Assembly (NCBI GenBank): GCA_036417435.1
Contig: JAZAQT010000802.1
Span: 1-64,000, forward strand
Reading direction: 5' to 3'
Source: Inia geoffrensis
Taxonomy: Eukaryota > Chordata > Mammalia > Artiodactyla > Iniidae
Length of the DNA stretch: 64,000 bases
Every line of letters begins with the position of its first letter. The first letter of the stretch is position 1. The notes below the pieces were generated by a model. It was not told where the DNA came from, did no database searches, and was given only the letters and a program-made list of their open reading frames with translations. The position numbers and the translations under genes were made by a program. Of this stretch, positions 49,896-62,957 are shown one piece after another.

Positions 49896-51406
49896 CCCTA
49901 ACCCTAACCCTAACCCTAACCCTTAATGTGACCCTCTTCCGAGGCCTTACCCTCACCCGTGCCCTAATCGTAAGCAGTACACTAACACTAACTAGTGACC
50001 TCACACGTACGCTAAACCTTAAGCGTTGTGGTACCCTAAACAGTGCCCTAATATCTCCCCATTCCCTAACCCTAACCCTAACCCGAATTCTATCCCTGAC
50101 CCTCACCCGAAACCTTACCCTCACCCGTGCCCTAATCTTAACCAGGACACCAACACTAACTTGTGCCCTCACACGTACACTAACCCTTAATCGTTGTCGT
50201 ACCCTAAACTGTACCCTAATCCCTCCCCATTCCCTAACCCTAACCCTAACCCGAATCCTAACCCTGACCCTCACCTGAAGCCTTACCCTCCCCGTGCCCT
50301 AATCTTAACCAGGACACTAACACTAACCCTTGCCCTCACACGAACGCTAACCCTTAAGCACTGTCGTACCCTAAGCTGTACCCTAATCCCTCTGCATTCC
50401 TTAAACCTAACCCTAACCCGAATCCTAACCCTGACCCTCACCCGAAGCCTTACCCTCACCCGTGCCCTAATCTTAACCAGGACACCAACACTAACACGTG
50501 CCCTCACACGTACGCTAAACCTTAAGCGTTGTCGTACCCTAAATTGTACCCTAATCCCTCCCCATTCCTTAACCCTAACCCTAACCCCAAACCTAAACCT
50601 GACCCACTTCCGAAGCCCTACCCTAACCAATGCCCTAATCTTAACCAGGACACAAACACTAACTCTTGCCCTCAAACGTACGCTAAACCTTAAGCTTTGT
50701 CGTACCCTATCCTGTACCCTAATCCCTCCCCATTCCCTAACCCTAACCCTAAGCGAAACCCTGAACGTGACCCTTTTCCGAGGCCTTACCCTCATCGGTG
50801 CCGTTGTATTAACCAGTACACCAACACTAACTCGTGCCCTCACACTTACGCTAACCCTTAAGCATTGTCGTACACTATCCTGTACCCTAATCCCTCCCCA
50901 TTCCCTAACCCTAACCCTAAGCGAAGCCCTGAACGTGACCCTTTTCCGAGGCCTTACCCTCATCGGTGCCGTTGTCTTAACCAGTACACCAACACTAACT
51001 CGTGCCCTCACACTTACGCTAACCCTTAAGCATTGTCGTACCCTAACCTGTACCTTAATCCCTCTCCATTCCCTAACCCTAACCCTAACCCGAATCCTAA
51101 CCCTGACCCTCATCCGAAGCCTTACCCTCACCGGTGCCCTAATCTTAACCAGGACACCAAGACTAACTCGTGCCCTTAAACGTACGTTAACACTAAACCG
51201 CAGCGGTACACTAACCTGTACCCTAATCCCTCTCCATTCCCTAACCCTAACCCTAACCTGAAACCAAACCATGACACTCACCCGAAACTTTACTCTCACC
51301 CGTGTCCTAATTTTAACCAGTACATCAACACTAGCCCATGCCCTCTAACGTACGCCAACCCTAAGCCATTGCCGTACTCTAACCTGTACCCTAATCAATC
51401 CCCATT
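49896..51406 (+). repeat. HOR 43: a-b-c-d-e-f-f-g-h (9 monomers, 1511 bp)
   Basis: Same architecture as HOR 40, including doubled f (50737 and 50905), TAAACAGTGCCC in a and CCCCAAACCTAAACC in e. It has its own 1-base loss in c (TACCCTCCCCGTG near 50290), a -1 register shift. a reads TTAATGTGACCC. Confidence 0.9.
50286..50293. other. Hexamer register shift, -1
   Basis: TACCCTCCCCGTG where sister c monomers read TACCCTCACCCGTG; one base lost. Confidence 0.85.
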
Positions 51407-52750
51407 CCCTAACCCTAACCCTAACCCTAACCCTAAACGTGACCCTCTTCCGAGGCCTTACCCTCACCCGTGCCCTAATCGTAAGCAGTACACTAACACT
51501 AACTAGTGACCTCACACGTACGCTAAACCTTAAGCGTTGTGGTACCCTAAACTGTGCCCTAATATCTCCCAATTCCCTAACCCTAACCCTAACCCGAATT
51601 CTATCCCTGACCCTCACCCGAAACCTTACCCTCACCCGTGCCCTAATCTTAACCAGTACACCAACACTAACTCGTGCCCTCACACGTACGCTAACCCTTA
51701 AGCACTGTCGTACCCTAACCTGTACCCTAATCCCTCTCCATTCCCTAACCCTAACCCTAAACCGAATCCTAACCCTGACCCTCACCTGAAGCCTTACCCT
51801 CACTCGTGCCCTAATCTTAACCAGGACACTAACACTAACCCTTGCCCTCACACGAACGCTAACCCTTAAGCACTGTCGTACCCTAAGCTGTACCCTAATC
51901 CCTCTGCATTCCTTAACCGTAACCCTAACCCGAATCCTAACCCTGACCCTCACCCGAAGCCTTACCCCCACCCGTTCCCTAATCTTAACCAGGACACCAA
52001 CACTAACTCGTGCCCTCACACGTACGCTAAACCTTAAGCGTTGTCGTACCCTAAATTGTACCCTAATCCCTCCCCATTCCTTAACCCTAACCCTAACCCC
52101 ATCCCTAAACCTGACCCACTTCCGATGCCCTACCCTAACCAATGCCCTAATCTTAACCAGTACACAAACACTAACTCATGCCCTCAAACATACGCTAACC
52201 CTTAAGCATTGTCGTACCCTATCCTGTACCCTAAGCGCGCCCCATTCCTTAAACCTAACCCTAAGCGAAACCCTGAACGTGACCCTTTTCCGAGGCCTTA
52301 CCCTCATCGGTGCCGTTGTCTTAACCAGTACACCAACACTAACTCGTGCCCTCACACTTACGCTAACCCTTAAGCATTGTCGTACCCTAACCTGTACCCT
52401 AATCCCTCTCCATTCCCTCACCCTAACCCTAACCAGAATCCTAACCCTGACCCTCACCCGAAGCCTTACCCTCACCCGTGCCCTAATCTTAACCAGGACA
52501 CCAACTCTAACTCATGCCCTCAAACGTACGCTAACACTAAACCGCAGCGGTACCCTTACCTGTACCCTAATCCCTCTCCATTCCCTAACCCTAACCCTAG
52601 CCTAAAACCTAACCATGACACTCACCCGAAACTTTACCCTCACCCGTGTCCTAATTTTAACCAGTACATCAACACTAACCCATGCCCTCTAACGTACGCC
52701 AACCCTAAGCCATTGCCGTACCCTAACCTGTACCCTAATCAATCCCCATT
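51407..52750 (+). repeat. HOR 44: a-b(hybrid tail)-c-d-e-f-g-h (1344 bp)
   Basis: a begins with five perfect CCCTAA copies and reads CCCTAAACGTGACC. b starts normally but ends AAGCACTGTCG and TAACCTG, a tail drawn from c and f or g. e ends CTAAGCGCGCCCC near 52232, the densest local CpG cluster I noticed. Confidence 0.88.
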
Positions 52751-54094
52751 CCCTAACCCTAACCCTAACCCTAACCCTTAACGTGACCCTCTTCCGAGGC
52801 CTTACCCTCACCTGTGCCCTAATCGTAAGCAGTACACTAACACTAACTAGTGACCTCACACATACGCTAAACCTTAAGTGTTGTGGTACCCTAAACTGTG
52901 CCCTAATATCTCCCCATTCCCTAACCCTAACCCTAACCCGAATTCTATCCCTGACCCTCACCCGAAACCTTACCCTCACCCGTGCCCTAATCTTAACCAG
53001 GACACCAAAACTAACTTGTGCCCTCACACGTACGCTAACCCTTAATCGTTGTCGTACCCTAAACTGTACCCTAATCCCTCCCCATTCCCTAACCCTAACC
53101 CTAACCCGAATCCTAACCCTGACCCTCACCTGAAGCCTTACCCTCACCCGTGCCCTAATCTTAACCAGGACACTAACACTAACCCTTGCGCTCACACGAA
53201 CGCTAACCCTTAAACACTGTCGTACCCTAAGCTGTAGCCTAATACCTCTGCATTCCTTAACCCTAACCCTAACCCGAATCCTAACCCTGACCCTCACCCG
53301 AAGCCTTACCCGCACCCGTGCCCTAATCTTAACCAGGACACCAACACTAACTCGTGCCCTCACACGTACGCTAAACCTTAAGCGTTGTCGTACCCTAAAT
53401 TGTACCCTAATCCCTCCCCATTCCTTAACCCTAACCCTAACCCCATCCCTAAACCTGACCCACTTGCGATGCCCTACCCTAACCAATGCCCTAATCTTAA
53501 CCAGTACACAAACACTAACTCATGCCCTCAAACGTACGCTAACCCTTAAGCATTGTCGTACCCTATCCTGTACCCTAATCCCTCCCCATTCCCTAACCCT
53601 AACCCTAAGCGAAACCCTGAACGTGACCCTTTTCCGAGGCCTTACCCTCATCGGTGCCGTTGTCTTAACCAGTACACCAACACTAACTCATGCCCTCACA
53701 CTTACGCTAACCCTTAAGCATCGTCGTACCCTAACCTGTACCCTAATCCCTCTCCATTCCCTAACCCTAACCCTAACCCGAATCCTAACCCTGACCCTCA
53801 CCCGAAGCCTTACCCTCACCCGTGCCCTAATCTTAACCAGGACACCAAGACTAACTCGTGCCCTCAAACGTACGCTAACACTAAACCGCAGCGGTACCCT
53901 AACCTGTACCCTAATCCCTCTCCATTCCCTAACCCTAACCCTAACCTGAAACCTAACCATGACACTGACCCGAAACTTTACCCTCACCCGTGTCCTAATT
54001 TTAACCAGTACATCAACACTAACCCATGCCCTCTAACGTACGCCAACCCTAAGCCATTGCCGTACCCTAACCTGTACCCTAATCAATCCCCATT
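52751..54094 (+). repeat. HOR 45: full a-h (1344 bp)
   Basis: Complete unit. a has CACCTGTGCCC, CACACATACGC and AAGTGTTGTGG, three C-to-T or G-to-A changes at CpG positions. c has CTTAAACACTG. Confidence 0.92.
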
Positions 54095-55432
54095 CCCTAA
54101 CCCTAACCCAAACCCTTAACGTGACCCTCTTCCGAGGCCTTACCCTCACCCGTGCCCTAATCGTAAGCAGTACACTAACACTAACTAGTGCCCTCACATG
54201 CACGCTAAACCTTAAGCGTTGTGGTACTCTAAACAGTGCCCTAATATCTCCCCATTCCCTAACCCTAACCCTAACCCGAATTCTATCCCTGACCCTCACC
54301 CGAAACCTTACCCTCACCCGTGCCCTAATCTTAACCAGGACACCAACACTAACTTGTGCCCTCACACGTACGCTAACCCTTAATCGTTGTCGTACCCTAC
54401 ACTGTACCCTAATCCCTCCCCATTCCCTAACCCTAACCCTAACCCGAATCCTAACCCTGACCCTCACCTGAAGCCTTACCCTCACCCGTGCCCTAATCTT
54501 AACCAGGACACTAACACTAACCCTTGCCCTCACACGAACGCTAACTCTTAAGCACTGTCGTACCCTAAGCTGTACCCTAATCCCTCTTCATTCCTTAACC
54601 CTAACCCTAACCCGAATCCTAACCCTGACCCTCACCCGAAGCCTTACCCTCACCCTTGCCCTAATCTTAACCAGGACACCAACACTAAATCGTGCCCTCA
54701 CACGTACGCTAAACCTTAAGCATTGTCGTACCCTAAATTGTACCCTAATCCCTCCCCATTCCTTAACCCTAACCCTAACCACATCCCTAAACCTGACCCA
54801 CTTCCGATGCCCTACCCTAACCAATGCCCTAATCTTAACCAGTACACAAACACTAACTCATGCCCTCAAACGTACGCTAACCCTTAAGCATTGTTGTACC
54901 CTATCCTGTACCCTAATCCCTCCCCATTCCCTAACCCTAACCCTAAGCGAAACCCTGAACGTGACCCTTTTCCGAGGCTTTACCCTCATCGGTGCCGTTG
55001 TCTTAACCAGTACACCAACACTAACTCGTGCCCTCACACGTACGCTAACCCTTAAGCATTGTCGTACCCTAACCTGTACGCTAATCCCTCTCCATTCCCT
55101 AACCCTAACCCTAACCCGAATCCTAACTCTGACCCTCACCCGAAGACTTACCCTCACCCGTGCCCTAATCTTAACCAGGACACCAAGACTAACTCGTGCC
55201 CTCAAACGTACGCTAACACTAAACCACAGCGGTACCCTAACCTGTACCCTAATCCCTCTCCATTCCCTAACCCTAACCCTAACCTGAAACCTAAACATGA
55301 CACTCACCCGAAACTTTACCCTCACCCGTGTCCTAATTTTAACCAGTACATCAACACTAACCCATGCCCTCTAACGTACGCCAACCCTAAGCCATTGCCG
55401 TACCCTAAACTGTACCCTAATCAATCGCCATT
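54095..55432 (+). repeat. HOR 46: a-h, a 6 bp short (1338 bp)
   Basis: Complete monomer order; a starts CCCTAACCCAAACCC, one hexamer short. a also has AGTGCCCTCACATGC and TAAACAGTGCCC. Confidence 0.9.
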
Positions 55433-55936
55433 CCCTAACCCTAACCCTAACCCTAACCCTTAACGTGACCCTCTTCCGAGGCCTTACCCTCACCCGTGCC
55501 CTAATCGTAAGCAGTACACCAACACTAACTCGTGCCCTCACACTTACGCTAACCCTTAAGCATTGTCGTACCCTAACCTGTACCCTAATCCCTCTCCATT
55601 CCCTAACCCTAACCCTAACCCGAATCCTAACCCTGACCCTCACCCGAAGCCTTACCCTCACCCGTACCCTAATCTTAACCAGGACACCAACACTAACTCG
55701 TGCCCTCAAACGTATGCTAACACTAAACCGCAGCGGTATTCTAACCTGTACCCTAATCCCTCTCCATTCCCTAACCCTAACCCTAACCTGAAACCTAACC
55801 ATGACACTCACCCGAAACTTTACCCTCACCCGTGTCCTAATTTTAACCAATACATAAACACTAACCCATGCCCTCTAACGTACGCCAACCCTAAGCCATT
55901 GCCGTACCCTAACCTGTACCCTAATCAATCCCCATT
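55433..55936 (+). repeat. HOR 47: a/f-g-h (3 monomers, 504 bp)
   Basis: The first monomer (55433-55600) starts as a (GTGACCCTCTTCC, TCGTAAGCAGTACACC) and ends as f (CACACTTACG, AAGCATTGTCG). The switch lies near the shared AGTACAC at hexamers 13-14. Loss of b-e and part of f follows from one exchange. Confidence 0.9.
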
Positions 55937-57952
55937 CCCTAACCCTAACCGTAACCCTAACCCTTAACGTGACCCTCTTCAGAGGCCTTACCCTCACCCG
56001 TGCCCTAATCGTAAGCAGTAGACTAACACTAACTAGTGACCTCACACGTACGCTAAACCTTAAGCGTTGTGGTACTCTAAACTGTGCCCTAATATCTTCC
56101 CATTCCCTAACCCTAACCCTAACCCGAATTCTATCCCTGACCCTCACCCGAAACCTTACCCTCACCCGTGCCCTAATCTTAACCAGGACACCAACACTAA
56201 CTTTTGCCCTCACACGTACGCTAACCCTTAATCGTTGTCGTACCCTAAACTGTACCCTAATCCCTCCCCATTCCCTAACCCTAACCCTAACCCGAATCCT
56301 AACCCTGACCCTCACCTGAAGCCTTACCCTCACCCGTGCCCTAATCTTAACCAGGACACCAACACTAACTCGTGCCCTCACACGTACGCTAAACCTTAAG
56401 CTTTGTCGTACCCTAAATTGTACCCTAATCCCTCCCCATTCCTCAACCCTAACCCTAACCCCATCCCTAAACCTGACCCACTTCCGATGCCATACCCTAA
56501 CCAATGCCCTAATCTTAACCAGTACACAAACACTAACTCATGCCCTCAAACGTACGCTAACCCTTAAGCATTGTCGTACCCTATCCTGTACCCTAATCCC
56601 TCCCCATTCCCTAACCCTAACCCTAAGCGAAACCCTGAACGTGACCATTTTCCGAGGCCTTACCCACATCGGTGCCATTGTCTTAACCAGTACACCAACA
56701 CTAAATCGTGCCCTCACACTTACGCTAACCCTTAAGCATTGTCGTACCCTAACCTGTACCCTAATCCCTCTCAATTCCCTAACCCTAACCCTAACCCGAA
56801 TCCTAACCCTGACCCTCACCCGAAGCCTTACCCTCACCCGTGCCCTAATCTTAACCAGGACACCAAGACTAACTCGTGCCCTCAAACGTACGCTAACACT
56901 AAACCGCAGCGGTACCCTAACCTGTACCCTAATCCCTCTCAATTCCCTAACCCTAACCCTAACCCGAATCCTAACCCTGACCCTCACCTGAAGCCTTACC
57001 CTCACCCGTGCCCTAATCTTAACCAGGACACTAACACTAACCCTTGCCCTCACACGAACGCTAACCCTTAAGCATTGTCGTACCCTATCCTGTACCCTAA
57101 TCCCTCCCCATTCCCTAACCCTAACCCTAAGCGAAACCCTGAACGTGACCCTTTTCCGAGGCCTTACCCTCATCGGTGCCGTTGTCTTAACCAGTACACC
57201 AACACTAACTCGTGCCCTCACACTTACGCTAACCCTTAAGAATTGTTGTACCCTAACCTGTACCCTATTCCCTCTCCATTCCCTAACCCTAACCCTAACC
57301 CGAATCCTAACCCTGACCCTCACCCGAAGCCTTACCCTCACCCGTGCCCTAAACTTAACCAGGACACCAAGACTAATTCGTGCCCTCAAACGTACGCTAA
57401 CACTAAACCGCAGCGGTACCCTAACCTGTACCCTAATCCCTCTCCATTCCCTAACCCTAACCCTAACCCGAATCCTAACCCTGACTCTCACCTGAAGCCT
57501 TACCCTCACCCGTGCCCTAATCTTAACCAGGACACTAACACTAACCCTTGCCCTCACACGAATGCTAACCCTTAAGCACTGTCGTACCCTAAGCTGTACC
57601 CTAATCCCTCTGCATTCCTTAACCCTTACCCTAACCCGAATCCTAACCCTGACCCTCACCCGAAGCCTTACCCTCACCCATGCCCTAATCTTAACCAGGA
57701 CACCAAGACTAACTCGTGCCCTCAAACGTACGCTAACACTAAACTGCAGCGGTACCCTAACCTGTACCCTAATCCCTCTCCATTCCCTAACCCTAATCCT
57801 AACCTGAAACCTAACCATGACACTCACCCGAAACTTTACCCTCACCCGTGTCCTAATTTTAACCAGTACTTCAACACTAACCCATGCCCTCCAACGTACG
57901 CCAACCCTAAGCCATTGCCGTACCCTAACTTGTACCCTAATCAATCCCCATT
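55937..57952 (+). repeat. HOR 48: a-b-c/d-e-f-g-c/e-f-g-c-d/g-h (12 monomers, 2016 bp)
   Basis: The longest run without an intervening h or a. It contains three e- or f-anchored subunits and three hybrids: c/d 56273-56440, c/e 56945-57112 and d/g 57617-57784. The stretch from 57073 rightward is a copy of 27062 rightward (offset 30011). Confidence 0.88.
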
Positions 57953-58456
57953 CCCTAACCCTAACCCTAAACCTAACCTTTAACGTGACCCTCTTCCGAG
58001 ACCTTACCCTCACACGTGCCCTAATCGTAAGCAGTACACTAACACTAACTAGTGACCTCACACGTACGCTAAACCTTAAGCGTTGTGGTACCCTAAACTG
58101 TGCCCTAATATCTCCCCATTCCCTAACCCTAACCCTAACCCGAATTCTATCCCTGACCCTCACCCGAAACCTTACCCTCACCCGTGCCCTAAACTTAACC
58201 AGGACACCAAGACTAATTTGTGCCCTCAAACGTACGCTAACACTAAACCACAGCGGTACCCTAACCTGTACCCTAATCCCTCTCCATTCCCTAACCCTAA
58301 CCCTAACCTGAAACCTAACCATGACACTCACCCGAAACTTTACCCTCACCCGTGTCCTAATTTTAACCAGTACATCAACACTAACCCATGCCCTCTAACG
58401 TACGCCAACCCTAAGCCATTGCCGTACCCTAACCTGTACCCTAATCAATCCCCATT
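57953..58456 (+). repeat. HOR 49: a-b/g-h (3 monomers, 504 bp)
   Basis: Copy of HOR 24 at offset 30011, with the same b/g hybrid and CTAACCTTTAACG start. Private change GAGACCTTACCC for GAGGCCTTACCC removes the StuI site. Confidence 0.92.
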
Positions 58457-59284
58457 CCCTAACCCTAACCCTAACCCTAACCCTTAACGTGACCCTCTTC
58501 CGAGGCCTTACCCTCACCCGTGCCCTAATCGTAAGCAGTACACTAACACTAACTAGTGACCTCACACGTACGCTAAACCTTAAGCGTTGTGGTACCCTAA
58601 ACTGTACCCTAATATCTCCCCATTCCCTAACCCTAACCCTAACCCGAATTCTATCCCTGACCCTCACCCGAAACCTTACCCTCACCCGTGACCTAATCTT
58701 AACCAGGACACCAACACTAACTTGTGCCCTCACACGTACGCTAACCCTTAATCGTTGTCGTACCTTAAACTGTACCCTAATCCCTCCCCATTCCCTAACC
58801 CTAACCCTAACCCGAATCCTAACCCTGACCCTCACCTGAAGCCTTACCCTCACCCGTGCCCTAATCTTAACCAGGACACTAACACTAACCCTTGCCCTCA
58901 CACGAACGCTAACCCTTAAGCACTGTCGTACCCTAATCCCTCTGCATTCCTTAACCCTTACCCTAACCCGAATCCTAACCCTGACCCTCACCCGAAGCAT
59001 TACCCTCACCCGTGCCCTAATCTTAACCAGGACACCAAGACTAACTCGTGCCCTCAAACGTACGCTAACACTAAACCGCAGCGGTACCCTAACCTGTACC
59101 CTAATCCCTCTCCATTCCCTAACCCTAACCCTAACCTGAAACCTAACCATGACACTCACCCGAAACTTTACCCTCACCCGTGTCCTAATTTTAACCAGTA
59201 CATCAACACTAACCCATGCCCTCCAACGTACGCCAACCCTAAGCCATTGCCGTACCCTAACTTGTACCCTAATCAATCCCCATT
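58457..59284 (+). repeat. HOR 50: a-b-c-d/g-h, 12 bp lost in c (828 bp)
   Basis: Copy of HOR 25 at offset 30011, including the 12-bp loss in c and GAAGCATTACCC in the d/g hybrid. Confidence 0.92.
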
Positions 59285-60449
59285 CCCTAACCCTAACCCT
59301 AAACCTAACCTTTAACGTGAACCTCTTCCGAGACCTTACCCTCACACGTGCCCTAATCGTAAGCAGTACACTAACACTAACTAGTGACCTCACACGTACG
59401 CTAAACCTTAAGCGTTGTGGTACCCTAAACTGTGCCCTAATATCTCCCCATTCCCTAACCCTAACCCTAACCCGAATTCTATCCCTGACCCTCACCCGAA
59501 ACCTTACCCTCACCCGTGCCCTAATCTTAACCAGGACACCAACACTAATTTGTGCCCTCACACGTACGCTAATCCTTAATCGTTGTCGTACCCTAATCCC
59601 TCTGCATTCCTTAACCCAAAACCCTAACCCGAATCCGAACCCTGACCCTCACCCGAATCCTTACTCTCACCCGTGCCCTAATCTTAACCAGGACACCAAC
59701 ACTAACTCGTGCCCTCACACGTACGCTAAACCTTAAGCGTTGTGTTACCCTAAATTGTACCCTAATCCCTCCCCATTCCTTAACCCTAACCCTAACCCCA
59801 TCCCTACACCTGACCCACTTCCGATGCCCTACCCTAACCAATGCCCTAATCTTAACCAGTACCCAAACACTACCTCATACCCTCAAACGTACGCTAACCC
59901 TTAAGCATTGTCGTACCCTATCCTGTACCCTAATCCCTCCCCATTCCCTAACCCTAACCCTAAGCGAAACCCTGAACGTGACCCTTTTCCGAAACCTTAC
60001 CATCATCGATGCCGTTGTCTTAACCAGTACACCAACACTAACTCGTGCCCTCACACTTACGCTAACCCTTAAGCATTTTCGTACCCTAACCTGTACCCTA
60101 ATCCCTCTCCATTCCCTAACTCTAAGCCTAACCCGAATCCTAACCCTGACCCTCACCCGAAGCCTTACCCTCACCCGTGCCCTAATCTTAACCAGGACAC
60201 CAAGACTAACTCGTGCACTCAAACGTACGCTAACACTAAACCGCAGCGGTACCCTAACCTGTACCCTAATCCCTCTCCATTCCCTAACCCTAACCCTAAC
60301 CTGAAACCTAATCATGACACTCACCCGAAACTTTACCCTCACCCGTGTCCTAATTTTAACCAGTACATCAACACTAACCCATGCCCTCTAACGTACGCCA
60401 ACCATAAGCCATTGCCGTACCCTAACCTGTACCCTAATCAATCCCCATT
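59285..60449 (+). repeat. HOR 51: a-b-d-e-f-g-h with -12 and +1 (1165 bp)
   Basis: Copy of HOR 26 at offset 30011, with the same 1-base-longer CCCAAAACCC (59615-59624) and ClaI site (60005-60010). In h, similarity to HOR 26 gives way to CCAACCATAAGCC, the HOR 28/31 form, so the template switches near 60400. Confidence 0.92.
59615..59624. other. Hexamer register shift, +1 (copy of the 29604 event)
   Basis: CCCAAAACCC again, offset exactly 30011 from the first copy, inside the long-range duplication. Confidence 0.88.
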
Positions 60450-61619
60450 CCCTAACCCTAACCCTAACCCTAACCCTTAACGTGACGCTCTTCCGAGGCC
60501 TTAGCCTCACCCGTGCCCTAATCGTAAGCAGTACACTAACACTAACTAGTGACCTCACACGTACGCTAAACCTTTAGCGTTGTGGTACCCTAAACTGTGC
60601 CCTAATATCTCCCCATTCCCTAACCCTAACCCTAACCCGAATTCTATCCCTGAGCCTCACCCGAAACCTTACCCTCACCCGTGCCCTAACCTTAACCAGG
60701 ACACCAACACTAACTTGTGCCCTCACACGTACGCTAACCCTTAATCGTTGTCGTACCCTAAACTGTACCCTAATCCCTCCCCATTCCCTAACCCTAACCC
60801 TAACCCGAATCCTAACCCGGACCCTCACTTGAAGCCTTACCCTCACCCGTGCCCTAATCTTAACCAGGACACTAACACTAACCCTTGCCCTCACACGAAT
60901 GCTAAACCTTAAGCACTGTCGTACCCTAAGCTGTACCTTAATCCCTCTGCATTCCTTAACCCTAACCCGAATCCTAACCCTGACCCTCACCCAAAGCCTT
61001 ACCCTCACCCGTGCCCTAATCTTAACCAGGACACCAACACTAACTCGTGCCCTCACACGTACGCTAAACCTTAAGCGTTGTCGTACCCTAAATTGTACCC
61101 TAATCCCTCCCCATTCCTTAACCCTAACCCTAACCCCATCCCTAAACCTGACCCACTTCCGATGCCCTACCCTAACCAATGCCCTAAACTTAACCAGGAC
61201 ACAAACACTAACTCATGCCCTCAAACGTACGCTAACCCTTAAGCATTGTCGTACCCTATCCTGTACCCTAATCCCTCTCCATTCCCTAACCCTAACCCTA
61301 ACCCGAATACTAACCCTGACGTTCACCCGAAGCCTTACCCTCACCCGTGCCCTAATCTTAACCAGGACACCAAGACTAACTCGTGCCCTCAAACGTACGC
61401 TAACACTAAACCGCAGCGGTACCCTAACCTGTACCCTAATCCCTCTCCATTCGCTAACCCTAACCCTAACCTGAAACCTAACCATGACACTCATCCGAAA
61501 CTTTACCCTCACCCGTGTCCTAATTTTAACTAGTACATCAACACTAACCCATGCCCTCTAACGTACGTCAACCCTAAGCCATTGCCGTACCCTAACCTGT
61601 ACCCTAATCAATCCCCATT
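60450..61619 (+). repeat. HOR 52: a-b-c-d-e/g-g-h type, one monomer lost (1170 bp)
   Basis: Matches HOR 29 (AACCTTTAGCG) at offset 27833. The e monomer (61116-61283) ends with a CTCTCCATT tail after CCCTATCCTG, and g follows at once, so f has been deleted. d is 6 bp short. Beyond the deletion the offset to HOR 29 becomes 27665. Confidence 0.9.
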
Positions 61620-62957
61620 CCCTAACCCTAACCCTAACCCTAACCCTTAACGTGACCCTCTTCCGAGGTCTTACCCTCACCCGTGCCCTAATCGTAAGCA
61701 GTACACTAACACTAACTAGTGACCTCACACGTACGCTGAACATTAAGCGTTTTGGTACCCTAAACTGTGCCCTAATATCTCCCCATTCCCTAACCCTAAC
61801 CCTAACCCGAATTCTATCCCTGACCTTCACCCGAAACCTTACCCTCACCCGTGCCCTAATCTTCACCAGGACACCAACACTAACTTGTGCACTCACACGT
61901 ACGCTAACCCTTAATCGTTGTCGTACCCTAAACTGTACCCTAATCCCTCCCCATTCCCTAACCCTAACCCTAACCCGAATCCTAACCCTGACCCTCACCT
62001 GAAGCCTTACCCTCACCCGTGCCCTAATCTTAACCAGGACACTAACACTAACCCTTGCCCTCACACGAACGCTAACCCTTAAGCACTGTCGTACCCTAAG
62101 CTGTACCCTAATCCCTCTGCATTCCTTAACCCTAACCCGAATCCTAACCCTGACCCTCACCCAAAGCCTTACCCTCACCAGTGCCCTAATCTTAACCAGG
62201 ACACCAACACTAACTCGTTCCCTCACACGTACGCTAAACCATAAGCGTTGTCGTACCCTAAATTGTACCCTAATCCCTCCCCATTCCTTAACCCTAAGCC
62301 TAACCCCATCCCTAAACCTGACCCACTTCCGATGCCCTACCCTAACCAATGCCCTAATCTTAACCAGGACACAAACACTAACTCATGCCCTCAAACGTAC
62401 GCTAACCCTTAAGCATTGTCGTACCCTATCCTGTACCCTAATCCCTCCCCATTCCCTAACCCTAACCCTAAGCGAAACCCTGAACGTGACCCTTTTCCGA
62501 GGCCTTACCCTCATCGGTGCCGTTGTCTTAACCAGTACACCAACACTAACTCGTGCCCTCACACTTACGCTAACCCTTAAGCATTGTCGTACCCTAACCT
62601 GTACCCTAATCCCTGTCCATTCCCTAACCCTAACCCTAACCCGAATCCTAACCCTGACCCTCACCCGAAGCCTTACCCACACCCGTGCCCTAATCTTAAC
62701 CAGGACACCAAGACTAACTCGTGCCCTCAAACGTACGCTAACACTAAACTGCAGCGGAACCCTAACCTGTACCCTAATCCCTCTCCAATCCCTAACTCTA
62801 AACCTAACCTGAAACCTAACCATGACACTCACCCGAAACTTTACCCTCACCCGTTTCCTAATTTTAACCAGTACATCAACACAAACCCATGCCCTCTAAC
62901 GTACGCCAACCCTAAGCCATTGCCGTACCCTAACCTGTACCCTAATCAATCCCCATT
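61620..62957 (+). repeat. HOR 53: a-h, d 6 bp short (1338 bp)
   Basis: Copy of HOR 30 at offset 27665 (GAGGTCTTACCC, ATCTTCACCAGG, AACCATAAGCG). Private changes are CGTACGCTGAAC and AAGCGTTTTGG in a. Confidence 0.92.
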
